Positions 1 to 11,875 of a DNA stretch of 64,000 nt are shown one piece after another. Under the pieces are notes generated by a model, which worked only from the letters and a program-made list of their open reading frames with translations, did not search any database and was not told the DNA's origin. Positions within the stretch are counted from its first letter, which is position 1. Each line of letters starts with the position of its first letter. The translations under genes were made by a program, and so were the position numbers. Source of the DNA: Todiramphus chloris collaris (Eukaryota > Chordata > Aves > Coraciiformes > Alcedinidae); assembly GCA_025345505.1 (NCBI GenBank), contig JANVCC010000012.1:11687845-11751844 (forward strand), read 5' to 3'.

Positions 1-3000
1 AGAAATATTAAAGTTTGTAGTTAGAATTCAAAAGGAAACTACACAGTTATTCAGATCTGCAAACCAGAATTTTTTTTTTTTTCAATTTATCTGAACTTCA
101 CCTAATGTACACATTGTTTCAGAATTTTACAAAAGATTATAGTTATGTGAAAAGATGTGAAATTCCAGTGGCTGGTTTCTATAGGATCTTGAAAGGATCC
201 TGCCAGCCTGATTATTCAGTTCCTGAAGTATTATACCAGCTCCTGCTGGTATAATTTAGGTGCTTATCTCTTTCTGTTTTCTTTGAATAGTCCAGACACT
301 TTGCTTCCTAACCCCTCACTCTTACACATCCTCTGGATGCATGCTTATAAGAGCTAGATAAAGAGCTGAGCTTCTGGAGATTGAGGCTTGCTAGTTAGAT
401 AAATGTTGACCAAGTAAGTTTTGATAACTGATCCAAAGTCCAGATCAAGCCTATTTGTTTTCCACCTTGCAAACCTATAGAGTCTTTAAACTACTAGTAT
501 TGTTATGCAAAAATAAAATAAAATAAATATGCTAGACATAACAAAGGACCTTGAAAGGATGAATAGAAAGTTTCCTGTATGTTTTGTGTATTTTTGATAG
601 TGTTCAGGTGCTTTCCTGGAAATGGTATCACATCTATAACACTTCAAAGAGAAGCTGGGGAAATGCCTGTGGAGTCTCTTTCCTCTGAAATCTTTGAAGG
701 ACTGAGAAATCTTTTCAAAAGAAGGAAATCTGATATTGGAAAAATAGATTTTGGGGACCAGATTCTGATCTTAGCTTTATTATTGTGTATAGGTAGGTAG
801 ATATTCACAGAGGACATAAAGCACTTCTATAGTTACTCCACTATAACTAAGATCAGATTGTATGTAAACTTAGTTTCAAGCAGGCTATGGGTAACTTCAA
901 TGTCAATTTAAACACAAACGTTTTTTCTCTACTAAGACCAAATCTCCCTCCAGTCACCAACAGAGGAAAAAGCAGATCTCATGACTGGCATAAAATTATA
1001 GAGTAACAATGTCAGTGTACACCAGACGATCAGGATTATTCATACCTTAAAGCTCTGTAATGCATTGTGTTCATTTTAAGTTAATTAAACTGAATAAAAC
1101 CCCATTGAAAATATCAATTTATTCATAATGTTATTTACTAAAACTGGATATTGCTTAGTCATTCAAGCCATGTTGGACTAACATGGAATTGTCAAAATAT
1201 TCAGTGTCAGTGTAAACATGCTTGTATAACAGATACTGAACAATATCAGTGTGGTTGTGCAGATTTCTCTTAGCTTTAGCTAATGAATTTCATAAGAGAC
1301 TGATGACCCATCTTGTGCTCTAGGGACAATTTTTTCAAATAAGTTCTAACATAAAATATCACAAATGGGAATACAGAGTTACCAGATGGTCTGATCAGGT
1401 TAAAATATGGAGGAAGGGGAGTACCTGCACAGCATATATAACTTGAGCCTTGAGTCATGGTCACTGGAGGGAAAAAGGGGGTCCATAGGATGACTCGGTA
1501 TTCCTGTGTGGCAGTAGCTAGGTCTTACCCACATCTCTGAGACACTATCTGGAGACATCTGTTTCTCCCCATAGATGTAGCTAGGGGGAATAAAGGCTAC
1601 TAAATGAGGAACCAAAGAAATAGTTTGTTTAGTCACTTTTGAAAATCTTACTTTCCACTTTACACCTGTAGGACTGAAGCTGAAATTTTATTTATTTTCA
1701 TGTTTTTGTCACAAATAAGCAACCTAAACACAAATGAACTTGAGGCAGAGAAGTATTTTCACTTCAAAGACCAGATTGATTTACTTTTTGTGAAATCAAA
1801 AGCCAGTTCATTCATTTGTTTTTGGTCCTCCATGCCCAATAGAGATGATAAAGTGAGTGAGTGGCTGGTGGGTGCTTAGTTGCTGTCTGGGATTAATCAA
1901 CAACACTGGTCCAAGCTGGACTTTCTTAAGTAAAGTTTGGTGTGAGGGTCTCCTCTTCATGAGAATGACATAAATCAGGAACTTCAGAATGGAAGTTGAT
2001 ATCCACATTCTATCTACAACACTTAGTGAAAAAGTTTTGAACGTTATGGCACTGAATGATGTGATTCTGTCTCTTTAGCTATTGTACTCCTGAATTCCCC
2101 TGTGATCAGATGATTCAGAGAAATGAGTATTATGAAGAACTTGGAAGACAGATAGAAATCCTTCTGAATGAATGTCCCATGTCTCTCTTTTATTGTTGTT
2201 ATAATGTTGTTTATACAATTACATAAGAAAACATTAACAGGAATGGAGAGTGTATTTGTCTGGGACCATGTGGTTTAGTTTCATGTACTACTATTCAGTG
2301 TTTTTTCAAAGATGTCACTGGAAGGTGCTTTTTGGGAAAGTTCCCAGCTTGGAGCCTCTCAAAATCTGCTGATTCAAGGTGGAACAAAAGTCATTGGAAT
2401 AGATAAATATGCTCTGAACTCTTGACTTTGGGGAAAAGATACTGGGAACAATGCTGTTTCTTCTTACCAGGAGTCTGTGTCTGGGGTAGCAACTCAAGCT
2501 TTTGAACAGAGAGCTTCAATCTATATAATATCCTAGAGAACTTCCTGAAGATGCAAAAAAGATGTTTTTTTCCCTAATGTAAAAAATATCGTGGCTGTAA
2601 ATGTCTTAAGAAGTATGGTTTGTTTGCGAGCAAAACATATAGAGCACAAGCCATCATACACAAAGTGCTTGTATTTGTCTGCCATTACCTAATTGCTGAC
2701 ATAATAGAAGTAACAGTTAAGTGCAATTTGGAGAGAGATGAACTGGCAGAAAGGTGTTTCACTTCATAAAGCCCCGGATACTATGCTGCTTTTCAACTGA
2801 ATGCTTTACATGCCATAGCAAAGTATATGAGAAGCAGGTCTGGTTCACCTTCAATTATTTTTCACATATTGCAAGACCTTTGCCCGTCATTGGAAATAAT
2901 TTAAGATTGTTTGTAACCACATAGGCATCAGTCTGGTTTCTTCTCATTAGATCAGATATCAAAGCAAAGCAAGTTGTGCCTGCCAGCATGAGAAAGCAGT

Positions 3001-6000
3001 CATGGATTACAGCATTTTTTATTCTGTCCTGAAAATACAAAAGGACTTGGTCCTCTGAACAAAGTAGAAAGCAAACATCAGGCAGCAACATATTTTGTCA
3101 GTGAAATTCCAAGCAATGTACAAGCCAACAATTCATATTTAATTTTTTCAGGGAGCATACCTCACTTCCTGGACAAGATTTCTGACTTGCTGTGCTGCTG
3201 ATGCCTGATTTCCATGCAAACTGCAGTGTGTAAGCAGAGCTCAGTAACGTTTTTATCCACCTCCAAATACAGCTTTTCTGCCCACCACATTCAAGACTGC
3301 AGACCCGTTTTGCATGTGCCAGAATTTATGGATGATATTTTCCATTATTTCATCTGTCTGTTCCAGGATTGTTTCTCATAACAATTCTGAATGAAAGGCA
3401 ACTGTTAGATCTGCTGTTGTCAGTGGGGTTCTGCATAAGCACTCCTGATTACAATAGCTACAGAAGAAGATAGGGAAAAGTTGGACTAGATTCAGATAAT
3501 TATCCAAGGAATATCATGTTAGGTTGCATAGTTATTTAAGAAGAGGTGTTTTCCAGACTATTTGCCCTTGTAAATACTCTATTAGTCAGCAGATGGCATT
3601 CATTGTACATTAACTATTCCACCAATATTACCGCAAGTACTTTAAAACACAAAGCATATGGTTTCCTCAAAGAGACATATTATTTCCTCATTTGGAGTTC
3701 AGTGTTAATTGTAAACTATTTAGTTCACAAGATAATCAAAAAAGGTAATTTTTCATCACCATTTGCTTTGAGTAACAGATTGAATAGAGTTTACCATTGT
3801 GCAAAATGTATGTAAGACCCATGGTGACAAAAGAGTTTGCAGGGTATACAAACTAATAGAAGGTCACACGTTGGCTTTTGGCAGAAAACTTGACAGCACT
3901 GCTGAAACATTTTGGATAAGACTAATTGAGAGATTCCAGCAAATTGCCAAAAGGGGAAAATATCTCTTTTCTCCCCTCATCATGAGCTTAGAAAGCCAAA
4001 AGCTCACTTAAAATGACTTTGAAATGTATTTTTTCATTTTCATTGCTAATTCAGGGCCAAATTGAAATGGTGATGGCATACTCCAACCTCACAAAAGTGC
4101 TGATAATCTATACAGACTGCTCTTTCAGTATCTCTGGGGAGGAGCCTGGCCCTTCCACAAAACCCTGATGCACACACTGTTCTTTGGCATGGCTTGCACC
4201 TATACACTTACCCATCTGTCTAGATGGCATTATGCCTGCTCATAAGGTGTCATATCAGTTTGAATAGGGTATAATTGCCAATTAAAGATTGCTTTGCAGC
4301 TAGAATGCAGAATGTGAAAATTGTCATTTTTCTTTACAAGGGGAATGTCCTAGTGGAAAATAAAGATAAAATGAAGGCCATGTTCTTCAGTCCTTGTGAT
4401 CACAATTACTAATATTATTCAGAGACATGAAGAGCAAAATTTGCACCACAGAAAATTTGCAAAAGGCTCACTTGTTTTCACTGATGTACTGATTGTACAT
4501 GCTTTAAACCCATTCATCAAATCTTGCACTCATGGAAGTGGTTAAGTAGGACAATGATTACCAGGAATGCATTCATTTAGAACAGGAAAAGATGTATTTC
4601 CCTCATCCTCCTTTTTTTTCTTCTAACTGTTGTTTCTATCCTTCCTTAGACAGAATTATAAGTGCACCTGCTTAACAGGATAAACTCAGATACTTTTTCA
4701 TTTAACAGATCCCGCATGTACATCTGAAGTACAATAGGATTTAGTTATCACATGCTGTAATCCACTATTAGGCAGCTCAGTGTAACAATGAGGAGACAAA
4801 GAACTGTCCTAAATGGTAGCATGCTATTAAACCTATGCCAGTAACCTATATCCACAGAGATGTCATTACCACATCTAGATGCCAAATACCCTGGGTGCTG
4901 GCATGATCCTCTTAGTATGCATGGGAGCCAGTTGGCTGTGTATCTGGGAGTCAAACTTGACAAGTTTGGATGGTACACAGGTGGATACTTTACTTTGATA
5001 ACATTTTTTTCTCAGTGTAAAAAGACCATGGTATCACATAGGAGAGCTCCTTCCTGCCCACCTTTCTCTACCTTAGTAATAGAGAAAACAGGTGAAAGGA
5101 CTCATGCAAGCACAGAAGAGCACACGAGGATTGCTATATTAATGATTTTGTCACAGGGTAAACTTTTTCTCTGCTGAACTTAATATTTGGCATCTTGACA
5201 AAAGTGTCACCAAATCACTTGTTTTTTAAGAAAGTGGTGGTTCCTTTAAGAGATAGCTTAGTTAATACCTCTGTTCTTGTTCTGTATTTCCAAAGGATTT
5301 TGACAATGTCCATAACAAGCTTTTAATTTGTAATTGCAGAAAATATTTCCCACACTGAGGGAAATAAAGACAAATTTCAATAGATGCATGTCTAAAAGGG
5401 GACTTCTTAACCTGTAGGAGCTCAGAGCTTTTACCATGACACGTGCTATTTTTCTGAACTGAAATGCAAAAAGTTTTAGCTGTGTATACATGAGATCTAG
5501 GATATATGTACTCATTGTACTGATGTATCCAGAGCTTCTCTCCAGGTGAGGAGATATGGAATATTTCAGGTCACTGACTCTAAAGTATTTCAGACCTGTT
5601 CAGTGAGCCATGAAAACTCAGTCAGTGTGAACACCAGTTGTTGATGCCCCCTGTCATAAACAATAAATACAGTGGTGGTTACTGTGACCAGTCAAAAGAT
5701 GCCATCCAAGCTAGGGGGAAGCATGTCCTCCAGGGATAATGCCACTGTGGGTTTATTTATGTAAGATTCCTTGTTCCAGTCTGAGCCTAAAGATCCAGAC
5801 TAGTTCTTTTTCTTTACTGTCATTTTACATTTGAAATTATTACCTCTGTAAGTCAATTCCTCCCACACAGGACATAAGGTGAGATGTGTCTATGGTCTGT
5901 AATTCCTGGGTATAGGAAATGGAGCAAATAAAACAAGAAGCATCAATGACTGTCATTTGAGACAGGGAATTTTTGTCTTCCAAATCAGTTTTAGGCTCCG

Positions 6001-8440
6001 CAGGTTCCAAGAATGTAAGTTATGACAGAAAGAGAAAAGGGCCATCTGGTCCCATTTGTCTGCATGTTTGTGCTGTTCTGAATCCCAGCCCTTAGTTTTT
6101 TTTCTCCAAATTCCTTATTTTCCTTTCCTCCTACAGATCCTATTTGATATTTATCACAGACTGTAGAACCATTTGCTTTGATCATTTTCCTAAGTGATTT
6201 TGAAATTTTATGTATGACCTCAATGCCACATTTTCCTCCACTGTGTTCCACCTGTGTTTTGCTTTTTGTTCCTATGTTTTAATTAACATCCTTCAAGCTT
6301 TCAGCATATTACTGGTGCAAACTACCTCAACACATGTTATTGCTCAGTCTGTCCTAAGCTTTTGTAAGCTTCTGTGACATGATCTTTCAGCATGATTTAT
6401 TTTCTGCAGCTATAACTCAAAGGTCTGTGTTGAAACAGTGTATTTTATTTGGTTATATTCTTTTTTATTTCAGATGGCTGTTATTATATTACAGAGATCA
6501 GTACTATGACATATTCAGAAAGATCAGTGCTGAAATGGAAAGATGAATATTGCAGTATTACTAGATAACAATGTGTTTACCACTATGTGGCCACCACACC
6601 CCTCACATTCCTCTCATTAACTTGACACAAAATCCATTATTTCAGACTCTCCAGATGCAAGCTCGGCACTGTGATAGAAATATCTGAACCTTTGAACTTC
6701 TGAATTTCCAAAGCAGCCAGATTCCAAGAAGACATCCTTGAAGGCAATCAGACTGCAAACAGCTGAATGTTATGGGAACTTCCCATTAATATTAATACAA
6801 GGTAAGGTGATGGTGATTCATATCATTTGAAATGAATGTTGCCAGTATGGGGTTTGAGTGCTATGTATGACAAATCTCACAGGGCTGAATTTTTGAGGTA
6901 AGGGTCTGCCTGTGGTAATGCTTTGTTTCTACCCCATCTTTGCAGGTTCTCATCCTAAAGGGTGACAGAACGATTGGGTTTTGGTGGAGAAGTCAAGTAG
7001 CAGGAGTGGCAGGGATGTGATTCCAGTGACTGGACTGGAAGACCAGCCAGCATTAGAAAAACATTCATAATTCAGGTTAGATGTAATTAACTTTTGGAAT
7101 GCACATGGAAGTGTGATCATTTTTCTTACTTTTGCTAGTGTGGAGCAAAAGACTTTGGTGACATGTGGGCAAACACACTTAGCCAAGAGATGAGAAAGGG
7201 GTAGAAGTTAGATAACGTCAGAAACAGTTCATATTTATCTGAACTGAGTTTTAAATGGGTAGCTTCCTTCTATATATTTATGTTGACTAAAGTTTTGGAG
7301 AACAAGAAATTCATTAGAGAATTAATGAAACTGACTGACTTGGTAGGTAAGACAATATGTGGGAAGCCAGAATATCAAGATTCATTCCAGCTCCACCAGA
7401 AGCTGAGTGACACAGTGAATCCCTTTTCTCCTCTCAGCCTCAGTTTCCAATCTCTGGAAAGAAAACATGTCCCATCTTTTCTATTGCTGCCATCTCAGAG
7501 TTTTTAACTCCCTGATACATGAGTACCCTAGGAGTAGTCTCCTAATTGAAGGTGCTATTTAAGAGTTGCCAGGATTTTGTCCTACCTAAGGGAAGACATC
7601 TACAGCATTTGCTAATAAAATCCTCAAATGAATTGGTCTGATTTTAGATAGCTAATAACAGAGAGTGAGAGTCATGTCACATGTGTGTAAGGTAATTAAC
7701 TGACTGCAGTGTACAAAAACTACCACAGGTGCTGTGCCCTGATGAGGTTTACGCAGCAGGGGTGAGCTGCCTGTTCCCTTAAGCTCTGGTATTTGTTTTG
7801 ATGATTTGAAAGAGATTGTTCTGCATCAAATCAACTTTCTCTACAGAAAAGTATAATAAAGCTGGAAATCATTCCTCGTCGTAGACATTCAGGACAGAAA
7901 AAACAGAAAGCAAATTTGCTCTGATTTGATTTGGTTATATCTCCAGTAATAGTGCCTTTACATGTGAAATTTCTTTTTGTAAAAGCAAAACAATGCTGTA
8001 GAAATTATGGTTTTAGAAAGAGAGTGCAGGCAGTTTCACCCCTTGTTGGGGCAATGAAGATCTCTGCAGTCAACTCACTGAAATTTTCCTGCAAGAAAAT
8101 AACATCAACATTAGAATCATCTGCAACACCAACTTTTGAATCAAATACACTGATTTACTTCATAACAAAAAGAGTAATCAGGGTGTAATTTGTTACTTAG
8201 AGACTTTTCCATATAGAGGGAGCTGAAGTTATTGCTTCAGTGAAAATTCACCATGACAATAATCCAATTACTGATGTCTGTGATCTGCTATAAAAGAAAA
8301 ATGCTCTTGATGGCAGCAGAATTCTAATCATAGGCATGTAACCAATGTCAGCACTCCAATTAAGTGTTTTGTACCACATCCCACATGTGAGAAGCTGAAC
8401 AAGCTTCTGCAGGCTAAGTCTCAGCTGTGAGAGCTATTTG
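1..8440. other. Unique AT-rich non-coding DNA
   Basis: No gene, RNA gene or recognisable transposon was found in this stretch. Open frames on both strands are at most about 105 codons, start and stop at random, and show no family motif, paired splice sites or signal peptide worth naming. The only clear local structure is the short hairpin at 230-255. The base composition and frequent stop codons are what is expected of avian intergenic or intronic DNA. Short exons without recognisable motifs could be missed by eye. Confidence 0.6.
230..255. repeat. Perfect 11-bp inverted repeat (hairpin)
   Basis: The arms ATTATACCAGC (230-240) and GCTGGTATAAT (245-255) are exact reverse complements around the 4-base loop TCCT. 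A transcript from either strand could fold into a short stem-loop. The stem is too short, and the flanking bases pair too poorly, to call it a microRNA precursor. No gene is adjacent. Confidence 0.85.
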
Positions 8441-8445
8441 ACTTT

Positions 8446-8562
8446 TTGTTTGGTTGGTTGGTTTTTGTTTTGATTTGGTTTTTTGGTTGTTGCTGAGTTT
8501 TTGTTGTTTTTTCCTTTTTTTTAGCTTTTTTTTTTTTGCTTGTTTGTTTGTTTGTTTTGAAA
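8446..8562. repeat. T/G-rich low-complexity tract
   Basis: A run of TTTG, GGTT and poly-T units with almost no C on the plus strand. An apparent minus-strand reading frame of 93 codons here translates to Lys/Thr/Gln/Asn-rich low-complexity protein and is an artefact of the tract. It may be the decayed tail of a retroposon, but no body can be recognised next to it. Confidence 0.7.
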
Positions 8563-8599
8563 TTTATTTTATTTATTAAAAAACCCACTGAGAAATAAA

Positions 8600-10900
8600 A
8601 GGTAACTGAGATGGATGAAGTCACATTAAAATTCTTTTGCTTCAATGATGGTGAAGAGAATTTTATTGAAACTGATTTTTTTTGTTCGGTCATTTTGAAC
8701 ACTCTCTCATATAAGAATTTCTTCTAAACAACCTCAGTGAAATTAATTGAATGATTAATTAGCAAACTTTTTTTTTTTTTTGCTTAAGTGGGCAAAATAG
8801 AAGAAGAGTAAGCTTCATATAAGTTCTCTTGTGCAGGAAGATGTCTTCATTTATTTTTTTAAATGTTTTTTCCAACATATTTCCATTTCTTTTTTTGTTG
8901 TGGAATCAAGAACTAACTCATACGAAGTTCATGTTGGTGATGTAGAAGATAATGTATAAATAAGTAAAGTCAGATAAAGACAATGAAGAAGTCAGATTCA
9001 GTATGAAACTAAAATTTTATTAACATTTTCAGAAGCTTTTATCAGAAAGAAAGAGTCAGTAAGAATAAAAATGTTAGCGCATGTTGGTTCATTTTAAAGC
9101 TGTCTCTGTGTAGAATGAAACTTTATGAATGAAACAGTAGGTGTTTAGGAGTAAACCTGAAGAGCCAAAAGTCAATGGCAATTTAAAATGAAATTTTATC
9201 AGAAACACTTAACTCACTTGTCATTCTCAAGTGTTCTGCAGTTTCTATTTTATTACTCTTTATAATACACAACTGTGATGCTAGAAAATTCTCTTAGCTG
9301 TGCTCTACAAATAAGTAGTTGAAAACAAGCATTTGGAAGGTCTTGGTTTCATCAACTGGAGAAAAGCAATTAAAACTCAAGAATGGTCTTGAAGACGAAG
9401 AAAACTTATATTTCTCAAATAATATTTTTAGTAAACTGAAAAAGATCTTGGAGTAAATAACTAATAGATAACTATAAGCTGAAAAATTGAAATTGACTGG
9501 GACTGTTCAAGGTTGGATGTATCAAACACAATCTGCATCATTCTTTTTTGAGATGCACAGACATCATAATTGTCAGTCAAAATCAGTCTGCTTGAAGCAA
9601 AAGTATATGCATGGCCTGTGTACACATGGAATTGTTACTGGTAGTTTTGGGAAGTCTTGTACATGAAGAGAGAGCTAACAGAATGATGATGGAAACCAGT
9701 AATGGAGTCGGAGAGCAGAGAGTTGGTACACGAGCATCCCCTTCACAGATATTGACATTCAAATTCAACTGAATGTCATTTCCATTGATGGTTTCATGTT
9801 TTTTCAAATCTACCAAGTAACTATGGGCAAGAATTCTTGAGGTGTTCAATTTTAGAAGGGTTCAGGGCTAAGCTGGTTATAAATATGTTGTATATGGTTA
9901 AGAGTCCCATGGTAGCACTGTCCAACCCTAACCTCATCTCTGGTAGCCAATGAGAACAGCTACTGGCATTCCAAGTGTGCCCTAATCAATCAACACAGAC
10001 TAGTGTTGTTCCTTTGGTAGTAGAGAGCTGTATGTTTTTCACTGAGAACTTCAGATCAACATTTATTATTTCCTTCTTCTGTGTTACAGAAAACAATCCC
10101 CTCCCCTCCTTGTTGTTGTTTTCTTTTTTTTTTTTTAATGTCAAAAATATATTGTAGTAAATTACCTCAGAACTGTCCAAAATTAAGTATATGATAGAAA
10201 ATAAGCTTTCCTGAAAAGTCAGGAGAACACTGCACAAAGAAAGAAAAGACAATGTAACTCTTGTAGGTGCTTATGTATTAATTAGAAATTAACTATCTGA
10301 GCTACTGACCATGACAAGCTAACATTTAGATTATGGTCAGCTGTGTTGTCTTAGGTCTATATTGTGTCCCTCACTTAGACATTATTTATGATGAATTCAG
10401 TTCAGTTCCAAAGTCAAAATGAATTGAGCAGGGTTAAACAGCTACCTCTTGAAAAACTTGCTTATTTGAAATAAAGTACTTTGTGGAGAGATAAAATGCC
10501 ACCTGGAGATTGCAGACAAGGGAATCTTGGATAGACCATAATTTCACCTCTGCTGCAGCTTCCCTGCATCATGATGTCTCCAAGAATTCCAAGTTTCTGG
10601 TACAAATAATGGGTTATTGTGATATGCCTGTTCCTTGCTGCCATTTATATATCCATGCTGTCAAGCATGAAGGCAGCAATTATCTTTGTCAGAGGATAAG
10701 CAGTATGCATCTGCGCTGTGGTGGAGGACATAGTTCCTTCAGCCAGCACCACTCACTATTTCTATACCCTTACAGATCTGTCCCTTCCTGAAGCAAATTT
10801 AGTTTAGTTTGTATACAGTTTTTCCAGAAACATCATGTCTGCTTTCCTGGGCAAACAGATTTTGTTTTCAGTTCTGTCTCTTGGCCAATCTTATTTCAAG
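8600..10900. other. Unique AT-rich non-coding DNA
   Basis: Nothing recognisable. Short homopolymers occur (T run around 8,768-8,781 and at about 10,123-10,137). Reading frames of 60-93 codons overlap on opposite strands and show no family features. Confidence 0.55.
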
Positions 10901-11067
10901 TGGTTTGGGGTTGGGGTTTTTTGGGGTTTTTGATTGTTTGTTTGTTGGGGTTTTTAAATTTTTATTTTGTTTTATTTTGTTTTGTGTGTGTGTGTGTTTG
11001 TTTATTTTGTTTTTGTTTTGTTTTGTGGTTTTGTTTTTGGTTTTGTTTTTTTGGTTTTCCCCCCCGC
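10901..11067. repeat. TG-rich tract with four G-runs
   Basis: Begins with four GGGG runs (10,907-10,910, 10,913-10,916, 10,923-10,926, 10,947-10,950), continues as TTTTG/TTTG units with a short (TG)n at about 10,983-10,997, and ends in a C-run near 11,060. Two overlapping open frames of 94 and 61 codons here are Phe/Val/Leu/Cys-rich low-complexity translations, not genes. The first three G-runs have short loops; the fourth is 20 bases away, so a G-quadruplex is possible but not ideal. Confidence 0.75.
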
Positions 11068-11298
11068 CAAACCTGACATATGCAGTTATTTAACTTCCCC
11101 ACATAACATGATTTCCTTTCATACTGAAGCAAGAATAAAAATGACTACGTAGATAGTCTCTTCTGTCCCATGTCTGTGCATGAATATTCAAAACAGATTA
11201 ACAATCTCTTCTTACACCCACCTCACACAGTGTTTTCCTTGTCTGAACTTTTGGTGTCATCAAAATATGCTGTACCTCTTTCTTCTCATTATTTATTG

Positions 11299-11875
11299 AT
11301 ATCTGCGGTGGTTTGACCTTGGCTGGATGACCACCAAGTCACTCTATCACTCCCTCCCACCTCCTTGCACCTGGACGAGGAGGAAGGAAATAAGATGAAA
11401 CTTGTAGATTAAAACAAAGACAGTTTAATAGAAAGCAAAGCAAGGCTGAGTGCACAGAAGCAAAAGAAAACAAAGATTAATTCTCTACTTCCCATCAGCA
11501 GGCAATGTCTGGTCCTTTTCTGGGAAGCAGGGCTCCAAACATGTATCAGTTTCTCCGGAGGATAAGCAGATGCTCTCCCCTCCTCCTTTTCCTAGTTTTT
11601 ATACTCCAGCTGACATCCTATGGCATGGAATATCCCTTTGGTCAATTTGGCTCAGCTGTCCCAGTTGTGTCCCCTCCCAAAATCTTGCCCACCCCATCCC
11701 ACTGCAGCAGGAATGTTGGAAAACCATTAGTTTTGTGAGAGCCCTGCCCAGCAGTGGCCACAACCTGGGTGTGTGATCAGCACCTTTCCAGGTCTCAGTG
11801 CAAAGCACAGCACTTTGGGGAAAGCACTACTATGGGGAAAATTAACTCCAGCTCATTCAGATCCAATACAATATC
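11299..11875 (-). mobile_element. Solo ERVL-type LTR with perfect target duplication
   Basis: A 567-bp LTR at 11,304-11,870 is flanked by the identical 5-bp direct repeats ATATC (11,299-11,303 and 11,871-11,875). Read on the minus strand it starts TGTATTGGATCTG and ends in CCACCGCA, giving the TG...CA termini of a retroviral LTR. Orientation is set by a minus-strand TATAAAA (complement of 11,597-11,603) upstream of an ATTAAA polyadenylation-type signal (complement of 11,424-11,429). The opening and the GGAGTTAATTTTC stretch just inside it resemble ERVL-type LTRs that are abundant in birds; a 5-bp duplication also fits ERVL. No internal viral sequence remains, so it is a product of recombination between two LTRs. 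Open frames inside it are not genes. Confidence 0.88.
11597..11603 (-). promoter_or_regulatory. TATA box of the 11.3-kb LTR
   Basis: TATAAAA on the minus strand, about 270 bp inside the 5' end of the LTR and 170 bp before the ATTAAA signal. The position fits the U3 promoter of the LTR. Whether it still drives transcription cannot be judged. Confidence 0.6.

Noticed and set aside
10809-11152. Two overlapping plus-strand open frames of 94 and 61 codons
   Set aside because: They run through a T/G-rich low-complexity tract and translate to Phe/Val/Leu/Cys repeats.
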